12,560 nucleotides of DNA from Solirubrobacterales bacterium (GTDB taxonomy: Bacteria; Actinomycetota; Thermoleophilia; Solirubrobacterales; 70-9), in assembly GCA_013694825.1 (NCBI GenBank), contig JACDBR010000296.1, positions 1 through 12,560 of the forward strand, read 5' to 3'. Both the position numbers and the translations under genes were made by a program. This document shows positions 8,073 to 12,560 of this stretch, piece by piece (position 1 is the stretch's first letter; every line of letters starts with the position of its first letter). The notes beneath the pieces are model-generated. The model was not told the origin of the DNA, searched no databases, and saw only the letters and a program-made list of their open reading frames with translations.

Positions 8073-8498
8073 GTGCTCTGGATCGTCATCTTCGCGCTCG
8101 GCGCACTGGCGGCGGGCTTGAAGTCTCGCTTCGACCTGCTGGGCGCGAGCGTGGTCGCGTTGGCGCTCCTCCTCTTCCTGCTGCCGCTGATCTTCGATCT
8201 CGTCCCCGACATCATCGGGCTGCCCGTTGCGCTGGCGCTGCTGGCCGTGCCGAGCATCGCGCTGTTCACCGAGCCGCTCGACGGTTCGATCTGGCAGCGC
8301 ATAAGCGCCGATCGCAAGCTCGGCTTCGCGGGTCAGGTTGTCGGCGTGCTCCTGATGCTCGCGCTGATGATCGGGATGGCCGTCGCTTTCGCGGCCGAGG
8401 GAATCGTCGGCGGCACGGTCACCATGGTGATCTTCACCGCGGCCGTCGCCTACGCGTTCGTTCCGGGCGTGATCGCCGAGAGCCGCAAGCTCAGCTGA
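8073..8498 (+). CDS. Small multi-pass membrane protein, function unknown
   Basis: I do not recognise a family. With GTG 8073 the product is 141 aa, starting VLWIVIFALGALAAG, with about four to five hydrophobic segments near residues 1-16, 22-40, 45-62, 83-105 and 110-130. The basic loops (KSRFD; RISADRKLG) and the C-terminal ESRKLS suggest cytoplasmic ends. The frame is open far upstream to 6972, but that extension lies antisense to the glycoside hydrolase and is Arg/Gly/Asp-rich, so it is rejected. GTG 8073 is chosen because it begins the first membrane segment and has a -10-like GATACT 6 nt upstream. It is divergent from the glycoside hydrolase (108-nt interval) and convergent with the MFS gene (64 nt). 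An integral membrane protein is a fair inference; no enzymatic motif is visible. Confidence 0.7.
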   Translation: MLWIVIFALGALAAGLKSRFDLLGASVVALALLLFLLPLIFDLVPDIIGLPVALALLAVPSIALFTEPLDGSIWQRISADRKLGFAGQVVGVLLMLALMIGMAVAFAAEGIVGGTVTMVIFTAAVAYAFVPGVIAESRKLS

Positions 8499-8566
8499 TC
8501 CCGACGGAGAGGCACCTGGGCCGCTAGCCGTGGACGCGGCGGCAAGCGGACGAAGCTGGGGATCAG
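8495..8566. repeat. 8-nt inverted repeat spanning the stops of two convergent genes
   Basis: CTGATCCC (8495-8502) and GGGATCAG (8559-8566) are perfect inverted copies, each containing the TGA stop of one of the facing genes. The 56-nt spacer is long, and there is no T-run. A bidirectional terminator is possible but unproven. Confidence 0.25.
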
Positions 8567-9975
8567 GGGACCTTCGCCCGCTCGTCCCGCCTAGCCGGCT
8601 CAGCCTCGCTCGCCTCCGCTTGGCTCCCCCGGTCTGGATGCGAGCCACCGGTACGCAGCATGATCGGAATGATCGCGAGCGCAAGCGCGCCCCCCGCGAG
8701 CGAGAGCACGGTGAAGCTCGTCGAGGCGACGATGACCCCGCTCGACAGGCCGCCCGCCGCGCCGGCGAGCGCCACCCCGAGGTCAACGGTGCCCTGGGTC
8801 TTGGCGCGAGTCTCGAGCGGCGCCGCGTCGGTGACCAGCGCCGTTCCGCCGATCAGGCCGAAGTTCCAGCCAAGGCCGAGAAGACCGAGTGAGAGCGCCA
8901 GCAGAGCGACCGATCCAGCCGGCGCCAGGGCCGAGATGATCCCGGCCGCGAGCAACACGAGTGCGCCAGCCGCGATCACCGGCCGGCGCCCGAGCCTGTC
9001 GGCGAGCACGCCGGTCAGGGGCGAGGGCAGATACATGCAACCGATGTGAATCGCGATCACGAGCCCGGTCGCGCCCAGGCCATGGCCGTGGTCACGCATG
9101 TGGATCGGCGTCATCGTCATCACAGCGGTCATCACCACCTGGGTCACGATCATCGCGCTGGCCGCCAGGCGAAGGCTGCGGCCCCGGGCCGCCGAGGGGT
9201 CGCTTTCTACGCCCGAGCTCACGGACGAGACCCGTCGACGCGCGGGGCCGGCAGGCCGTCCGCTCACCGGCGGAGCCGCCGCTCCAGCCGGAGCGGAAAT
9301 GACGGGGGCGGAGTCGAGCTCCACCGCGAAGGCGCGCGCGGAGATCAGCGGATCGGGGCGAAGCAGCGCCGAGAGCACCAGCGCCGCGAGCGCATAGGCG
9401 AGGGCCGCGAGGCCGAACGGACCCGCCAGGCGCGGGATCCCGATCGCCTCGGCCAGGTTTCCCGTCACGTCGACCAGGTTCGGACCCGCGACGGCACCGA
9501 GCGTCGTCGCGACGAGGATGAAGCTGACCGCGCGACCGCGGTGGGATGGCTCGGCCAGGTCGGCGCCCGCGTAGCGGGCCTGGAGGCTGGTAGCGAATCC
9601 GGCGCCGTAGATGACCAGCGAGACGACCAGCAGCGAAACGCTGTCGAGGACCGCCGCGAGCACCACGCCGGCGGCCCCGAGCGAACCGGCGGCGTAGCCG
9701 GCCGAGAGCCCCACCCGGCGGCCGCTTCGCTGCGAGATCCGCCCGACCAGCAGCGCCGCCGCGGCTGACCCGGCCGTGAACAGCGCTGCCGGCAGGCCCG
9801 CGACGCTGGTCGAGCCGAGCATCTGCTCGGCCAGCAGGGCGCCGACCGTGATTCCGGCGGCCAGTCCGGCGCCGCTGAGGACCTGCGCGATGATCAGGAT
9901 CCGCACCGTCCGGGCCTGGAGCGACGCGCGATCGCCGGCCGCGGGACGGTGCGCCTTCTGGGTCACGAGAGGCAT
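8563..9975 (-). CDS. MFS transporter, 12-TM permease (probable efflux)
   Basis: Major facilitator superfamily permease of 470 aa in the cytoplasmic membrane. About 12 hydrophobic segments form two halves separated by a low-complexity Ala/Pro/Ser/Arg loop at about 205-268, longer than usual. MFS motif A is seen in both halves: GRISQRSGRR at about 78-87 between TM2 and TM3, and GVLADRLGRRP at about 322-332. The C-terminal tail is charged (Glu/Arg-rich). Drug or metabolite efflux is the usual role of such transporters, but no substrate can be read from the sequence. ATG 9975 lacks a Shine-Dalgarno and has TAGATT 6 nt upstream. A strong hairpin separates it from the upstream SixA gene on the same strand, so it is probably transcribed on its own. 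Family certain, substrate unknown. Confidence 0.92.
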   Translation of the reverse strand: MPLVTQKAHRPAAGDRASLQARTVRILIIAQVLSGAGLAAGITVGALLAEQMLGSTSVAGLPAALFTAGSAAAALLVGRISQRSGRRVGLSAGYAAGSLGAAGVVLAAVLDSVSLLVVSLVIYGAGFATSLQARYAGADLAEPSHRGRAVSFILVATTLGAVAGPNLVDVTGNLAEAIGIPRLAGPFGLAALAYALAALVLSALLRPDPLISARAFAVELDSAPVISAPAGAAAPPVSGRPAGPARRRVSSVSSGVESDPSAARGRSLRLAASAMIVTQVVMTAVMTMTPIHMRDHGHGLGATGLVIAIHIGCMYLPSPLTGVLADRLGRRPVIAAGALVLLAAGIISALAPAGSVALLALSLGLLGLGWNFGLIGGTALVTDAAPLETRAKTQGTVDLGVALAGAAGGLSSGVIVASTSFTVLSLAGGALALAIIPIMLRTGGSHPDRGSQAEASEAEPARRDERAKVP

Positions 9976-9981
9976 GAGGAC

Positions 9982-9987
9982 AATCTA
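9982..9987 (-). promoter_or_regulatory. Candidate -10 box TAGATT for the MFS gene; leaderless mRNA likely
   Basis: On the minus strand TAGATT (TANNNT) lies exactly 6 nt before the ATG at 9975. No Shine-Dalgarno and no convincing -35 box is present. It lies downstream of the SixA hairpin, consistent with separate transcription. Confidence 0.45.
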
Positions 9988-10015
9988 GGTCCGCGCGCCG
10001 GCTGACGCTGCCGCG

Positions 10016-10040
10016 CTGACCGGGGGACGCTCCCAGTCAG
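10016..10040 (-). terminator. 9-bp hairpin after the SixA gene, probable transcription terminator
   Basis: As minus-strand RNA, CUGACUGGG pairs with the 3' CCCGGUCAG (9 bp including one U-G wobble) around a 7-nt loop, starting 8 nt after the SixA stop. In the plus-strand transcript the wobble becomes a C-A mismatch, so the stem favours the coding direction. There is no T-tract, so it may be an RNA stabiliser or a Rho-assisted site. A second stem (GCGAGCC/GGCTCGC, 10040-10058) encloses the SixA stop codon in its loop. Confidence 0.4.
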
Positions 10041-10048
10041 CGAGCCGC

Positions 10049-10570
10049 TCAGGCTCGCGCGGAGTCGAGCTGCTTCGGCTTGACGAAGCCGGTCAGCTCC
10101 GCGACGCCGGGCGCCAGATCGGTCCACGGGCCTGCCAGCTCGAGCGAGGCGAGCGCCGCGGTCGGGAACTTCCGCCGCAAGTCCTCGAGCTGCGTTCCGC
10201 CACGCCCGAGGCGCAGGGCCAGGCCGCCGATCGCCGGCTGGTGGCCGATCACCATCACCGACTCGAGCTCGTCCGGCACCTCGCCCAGGCGCTCGAGCAG
10301 CCCCTCGACCGAGGCGGCGTAGATGCGGTCCTCGACCCGGACCTCGAACCCCTCACCGAGCCCATCGGCGATCGCCTCGAGCGTCTGGCAGCTCCGGACC
10401 GCCGACGAGCAGAGGACGAGCGCCGGCTCGATGCCACGCTCGCGCAGGTGCTCGGCCACCAGCTCGCAGGCCCGGAGCCCCCGGGGAGCCAGCGGGCGCT
10501 CGTAGTCGGCCAGCCCGGTATCCGACCAGCTCGACTTGGCGTGGCGAAGCAGGTGAAGCCGCTTCGCCAT
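10049..10570 (-). CDS. SixA-like histidine phosphatase (phosphohistidine phosphatase family)
   Basis: Histidine phosphatase superfamily protein of 173 aa, predicted cytosolic. The N-terminal RHG-type motif LLRHAKSSW carries Arg9 and the phospho-accepting His10. Arg59 in SSAVRSCQT and His110 in VIGHQPAI complete the phosphate pocket. LRHAKSSW and ERPLAPRG are characteristic of the SixA branch, whose E. coli member removes phosphate from phosphohistidine in a signalling or PTS-related protein. Many actinobacterial homologues have no proven substrate. ATG 10570 is the natural start because RLHLLRHAKS begins three residues later; no strong Shine-Dalgarno is seen. It follows the SDR by 42 nt on the same strand, so an operon is likely, and is followed by a hairpin. 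Family confidence is high; substrate unknown. Confidence 0.93.
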   Translation of the reverse strand: MAKRLHLLRHAKSSWSDTGLADYERPLAPRGLRACELVAEHLRERGIEPALVLCSSAVRSCQTLEAIADGLGEGFEVRVEDRIYAASVEGLLERLGEVPDELESVMVIGHQPAIGGLALRLGRGGTQLEDLRRKFPTAALASLELAGPWTDLAPGVAELTGFVKPKQLDSARA

Positions 10571-10612
10571 CGCTCAGTGAACGAGCTGCCGGCGGGCCCT
10601 CATCGTCCCAGC

Positions 10613-11452
10613 CTATGCCTCGGGCCAGTCGTCGAGGAACAAGTCGAGCTGGAGCTCTTCGCCATCCTCGGCCTGGTAGCGCGAAAGGTCGGTGATGCCC
10701 TCCTCCGCCAGGACTTCGTCGTCGATGTAGGAGTTGCCGCTGCACTCCCGGGGGTCGCGGCGCAGGATCGCGATCGCCGAGTCGGCGTAGATCTCAGGCG
10801 TGCGTGCGCGGCGCATCGCCTGCTCGCCGCCGAGCAGGTTCTTGACCGCGGCGGTCGCGATCAGGGTCCGCGGCCAGAGCGTGTTCGCGGCTATCGGCGC
10901 GTCAGCTTCGTCGGCGGCGAGGCCGAGCGTGATCATGCTCATCCCGTACTTGGCGACCGTGTAAGCGGAGTGCTGCTTGAGCCACTTGTGGTCGGCTGAG
11001 ATCGGCGGCGAGAGGCTCAGCACGTGGGCGTGATCGGACTCGCGCAGGGAGGGCAGCGCTGCCCGGGTCAGCACGAAGGTCCCGCGAAGGTTGATGTCGA
11101 GCATCAGGTCGAGGCGCTTGACCTCGAGGTCGCGCATCGGCGCCAGGTTGATCGCGCTGGCGTTGTTGACGACGAGGTCGATGCCGCCGAACTCGCCGAC
11201 CGTCCGCTCGACCGCGTCGGCAACCGAGCCCTCGTCGCGGACGTCGCCGACGATCGGCAGCGCCGTGCCGCCGGCGGCCTCGATTTCCTCAGCGGCGGTG
11301 TGAATCGTGCCCGGGAGCTTCGGATGGGGCTTGTCGGTCTTAGCGACGATCGCGACGTTGGCGCCCTCGGTCGCGGCCTTCTTGGCTATCGCCAGGCCGA
11401 TCCCGCGGCTGCCGCCGGACATGAGCATCGTCCGGCCCCGAAGCGAGCTCAC
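10613..11452 (-). CDS. HSDL2-like short-chain dehydrogenase/reductase
   Basis: NAD(P)-dependent oxidoreductase with a Rossmann fold, 279 aa from GTG 11452. Cofactor motif SGGSRGIG at 12-19, NNAS at 96-99, catalytic Ser148 in SLSPP, Tyr164 and Lys168 in SAYTVAKYG. AKTDKPHPKLPGTI, AAEEIEAAGG, FLDDWPEA and the missing extended C-terminus match the dehydrogenase part of human HSDL2, without its SCP2 lipid-binding domain. A role in acyl-lipid or hydroxysteroid-type metabolism is possible; substrate unknown. The start is debatable. GTG 11452 overlaps the upstream TGA (GTGA) and has GGGAGG 9 nt upstream, which I prefer. ATG 11548 would add 32 residues that align with nothing I know, though third-position GC in that stretch looks coding in this frame. 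SixA follows 42 nt downstream. Confidence 0.92.
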   Translation of the reverse strand: MSSLRGRTMLMSGGSRGIGLAIAKKAATEGANVAIVAKTDKPHPKLPGTIHTAAEEIEAAGGTALPIVGDVRDEGSVADAVERTVGEFGGIDLVVNNASAINLAPMRDLEVKRLDLMLDINLRGTFVLTRAALPSLRESDHAHVLSLSPPISADHKWLKQHSAYTVAKYGMSMITLGLAADEADAPIAANTLWPRTLIATAAVKNLLGGEQAMRRARTPEIYADSAIAILRRDPRECSGNSYIDDEVLAEEGITDLSRYQAEDGEELQLDLFLDDWPEA

Positions 11453-11748
11453 CGAGCGCGGCCTCCCGCGTGCGGGCGTGCTCGCCGGATCGCCGTTGTG
11501 CGGGCGCTCTCGGTTCCAATTCGTGCCGTCGAGCGCGATCCACGCCATGAGCCCGTCGCCTGCTCGCGCGAGTCGAACCGGGCGCGGCCGAAGATCGGGT
11601 CAGAGGTCCCCCACTCAGACCCGTTGCCCTTCTTGTCGAGGGCGTAGCGCGATTGATCGGGGCGCTCGTAGACGGTCACGTTGCCCCCGTCGCCGATGAT
11701 CGTGTCGGACTCGATGGGGTAGGTCTGTCCGTCTTGCGGGTCGAGCAT
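11449..11748 (-). CDS. Hypothetical protein, 99 aa, coupled to the SDR gene
   Basis: Family not recognised. ATG 11748 is preceded by GGAG with 6-nt spacing (GGAGTTGCTGATG), a good ribosome binding site. The first two thirds are convincing coding sequence with strong third-position GC: MLDPQDGQTYPIESDTIIG..., then VTVYERPDQSRYALDKKGNG and FDSREQAT. The pattern V-T-V-Y...Y-A-L...F-D-S-R-E-Q-A loosely recalls small DUF2188-type proteins; this is a weak impression only. After about residue 67 the sequence becomes Arg/Thr/Ala-rich and third-position GC drops, while the SDR frame looks more coding. Either the tail is non-conserved or a frameshift lies near 11545. The TGA at 11451-11449 overlaps the SDR GTG by two bases, implying translational coupling. 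A longer upstream frame (to 11901) lacks coding character. Confidence 0.55.
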   Translation of the reverse strand: MLDPQDGQTYPIESDTIIGDGGNVTVYERPDQSRYALDKKGNGSEWGTSDPIFGRARFDSREQATGSWRGSRSTARIGTESARTTAIRRARPHAGGRAR

Positions 11749-12034
11749 CAGCAACTCCGATCGGGCTGAAGCCGCCAATGGTTCTCGACGGAGACGTGGC
11801 CCTTGGTGGGGGTGTTTGCGACGCCTCCCCGGCGGCCTGAGGGGTTGAAATCCGGCCGGGCACAGGCGATCTCGCGTACCCAGACTAGCCGTAGAGCCCA
11901 AACGACGAGCCCCGCCTCGGTGGCGGGCCGCCCTATGTACCTAGACTCAAGGCAACGCATACGGCTGCCCTTCGAGCTTCTCCTCTGTCCCTTGATCGCG
12001 CGGCACTTCCCGGGAGAGATCAGACAGGAGCAGC
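11749..12034. other. Gene-free interval with a hairpin
   Basis: I see no convincing gene on either strand in these 286 bases. Open frames crossing it are Arg-rich with poor codon character. CCCGCC (11911-11916) and GGCGGG (11922-11927) form a 6-bp stem with loop TCGGT; no T-run follows on either strand. TAGACT (11942-11947) matches a -10 hexamer but has no partner -35 box or nearby start. No tRNA cloverleaf was found. Confidence 0.5.
11980..12030 (+). promoter_or_regulatory. Imperfect stem-loop that would bury the ribosome binding site of the 44-aa ORF
   Basis: CTC-CTGTC-TGATC (11980-11997, with 2- and 3-nt bulges) can pair with GATCA-GACAG-GAG (12018-12030), which includes the Shine-Dalgarno GGAG. 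The loop holds the 8-nt palindrome TCCCGGGA. It could be a translation-control element, but the pairing is imperfect and found only by eye. Confidence 0.2.
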
Positions 12035-12169
12035 ATGAGCGCCACCCCAACCTGGGCAGCGCCGTCCGTGACGACGCGGTCCGCTGCGTCGAAGAGGCGT
12101 CCGGCGGTCGAGGTGTTCATCCTCGATCCCGCCTCCAGATCGGACTCCTACGTCCTCACCGAAGGCTAG
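12035..12169 (+). CDS. Possible small ORF, 44 aa, unknown
   Basis: Doubtful gene. ATG 12035 follows AGGAG by 4 nt and the 44-codon frame (MSATPTWAAPSVTTRSAASK...) uses G or C at about 86% of third positions, like its neighbours. It has no recognised domain, no signal peptide and no membrane segment; the middle is basic and the end acidic (VFILDPASRSDSYVLTEG). Its TAG stop shares the palindrome CTAG (12166-12169) with the TAG of the convergent membrane protein gene, so the two overlap tail to tail by two bases. Evidence is ribosome binding site plus codon use only. Chance is a real possibility for an ORF this short in GC-rich DNA. Confidence 0.3.
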   Translation: MSATPTWAAPSVTTRSAASKRRPAVEVFILDPASRSDSYVLTEG

Positions 12170-12426
12170 TTGCCGCCGCCTCCGCCGCCTCCGGAGTTGC
12201 CGCCACCGCCACCGCCGTCTCCGCCTGAATCAGTGGCGACGTTGCCGATGTCGAGGCTGACTCCGAGCAGGATCAGGGGCCACAGCAGGATCGCCAGGAT
12301 CAGCTCGATGACCTCCTCGAGGTTGCTGAGGCCCGAGAAGAAGTTGCCCTCGCCGCCGATGATGCCTGCTGCAACGAGCAGCCCGACAACGATGTAGATC
12401 AGAAATAGGAGGCCGCCGATGCGCAT
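12166..12426 (-). CDS. Small two-TM membrane protein with glycine-rich tail, unknown
   Basis: 86-aa membrane protein of unknown function. Two hydrophobic helices are clear: about residues 4-24 (GGLLFLIYIVVGLLVAAGII) and 38-57 (EVIELILAILLWPLILLGV). A short loop, GEGNFFSGLSNLEE, joins them. From residue 67 the tail is almost only Gly with Ser, Asn and Asp, ending GGGGGGGN. Similar short proteins with an ILLWPLILLG second helix are, from memory, common and uncharacterised in this actinobacterial group. ATG 12426 begins directly before the first helix. TAGGAT lies 8 nt upstream and no Shine-Dalgarno is seen. Upstream sequence to the window end carries no gene on this strand. The coding call is good; function cannot be inferred. 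Confidence 0.72.
   Translation of the reverse strand: MRIGGLLFLIYIVVGLLVAAGIIGGEGNFFSGLSNLEEVIELILAILLWPLILLGVSLDIGNVATDSGGDGGGGGGNSGGGGGGGN
12169..12226 (-). repeat. Glycine-codon low-complexity tract
   Basis: On the minus strand a run of GGC/GGA/GGT codons interrupted by AAC and TCC encodes the glycine tail of the small membrane protein. Such trinucleotide tracts are prone to length change between strains. Confidence 0.6.
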
Positions 12427-12434
12427 CTGGCCGC

Positions 12435-12440
12435 ATCCTA
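12435..12440 (-). promoter_or_regulatory. Candidate -10 box TAGGAT for the glycine-tailed membrane protein
   Basis: On the minus strand TAGGAT (TANNNT) lies 8 nt before ATG 12426, which would give a leaderless or nearly leaderless mRNA. No clear -35 box is present. Confidence 0.35.
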
Positions 12441-12483
12441 CGCGGACTCGGCAGAGCGCGCATTCCGACCGGCGCGGGCCACC

Positions 12484-12551
12484 CAGCCGCCCGGCTGACC
12501 TGACATTTGGAGCCTCTGAGTCGGGGCGGGACCCCGGAGCTCGTCCGCCCC
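12484..12551. repeat. Two inverted repeats upstream of the membrane protein gene
   Basis: CAGCCG/CGGCTG (12484-12489 and 12492-12497) is a perfect 6-bp stem with a CC spacer. GGGGCGGGAC (12523-12532) pairs with GTCCGCCCC (12543-12551) with one bulged G around a 10-nt loop. Neither has a T-tract. They may be terminators of a gene beyond the window or operator-like sites. Otherwise 12427-12560 holds no gene that I can see. Confidence 0.3.
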
Positions 12552-12560
12552 GTATACCGG

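Noticed and set aside
7965..8786. N-terminal extension of the glycoside hydrolase frame
   Set aside because: It crosses the divergent membrane protein gene and the MFS 3' end. A normal signal peptide begins at GTG 7964.
8963..9768. Plus-strand His/Arg-rich open frames opposite the MFS gene
   Set aside because: Shadow frames of a Ala/Gly/Leu-rich membrane protein gene.
11800..11960. Possible tRNA or attachment site in the non-coding stretch
   Set aside because: A few stem-like pieces and a GGATTTCAACCCC-like string were seen, but no cloverleaf with paired acceptor, anticodon and T arms, and no integrase nearby.
11748..12228. Open frames on both strands (about 100 and 141 codons) in the gene-free interval
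   Set aside because: Cys/Arg-rich or Ala/Arg-rich translations with poor third-position GC and no ribosome binding site.

Overview
The window looks like ordinary chromosomal DNA from a very GC-rich actinobacterium. Strong G/C preference at third codon positions, GTG/TTG starts, many start codons without a Shine-Dalgarno sequence, and the protein families present suggest the Thermoleophilia/Solirubrobacterales. That placement is inference from style and families, not from a marker gene. I see no rRNA, tRNA, CRISPR array, insertion sequence or phage module.

Layout. (a) 1-1057, + strand: the 3' end of a low-molecular-weight protein tyrosine phosphatase, coupled to a fructosamine/ribulosamine kinase (a probable protein-deglycation pair). 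(b) 1098-2660, +: an EthA-like Baeyer-Villiger monooxygenase, convergent with a haloalkane dehalogenase-like hydrolase (3549-2674, -). (c) 3679-6718, +: a large exported two-domain protein, YVTN/YncE beta-propeller plus phosphoesterase, whose signal peptide and body lie in different frames (apparent 1-nt frameshift near 3774). (d) 7964-6795, -: a secreted clan GH-A-like glycoside hydrolase, divergent from a small multi-TM protein (8073-8498, +). (e) 11748-8563, -: a cluster of an unknown 99-aa protein, an HSDL2-like short-chain dehydrogenase, a SixA-like histidine phosphatase and an MFS transporter. (f) 11749-12560: mostly non-coding, with a doubtful 44-aa ORF (+) meeting a glycine-tailed small membrane protein (-) at a shared CTAG stop.

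How they work together. The phosphatase/kinase pair and the 99-aa ORF/SDR pair show start-stop overlaps that point to translational coupling. SixA follows the SDR by 42 nt. The MFS gene is separated from SixA by a strong hairpin and has its own candidate promoter. The most striking regulatory pattern is a TANNNT-like -10 hexamer exactly 6 nt before the start codon at four genes (3549-, 3679+, 8073+, 9975-), plus a similar box 8 nt before a fifth (12426-). This is the expected layout for leaderless mRNAs. I found no convincing new multi-gene system. The best leads are the frameshifted propeller-phosphoesterase with its acidic helical linker, the leaderless-promoter series (one copy inside a 17-nt palindrome), and the ambiguous 99-aa ORF/SDR junction.
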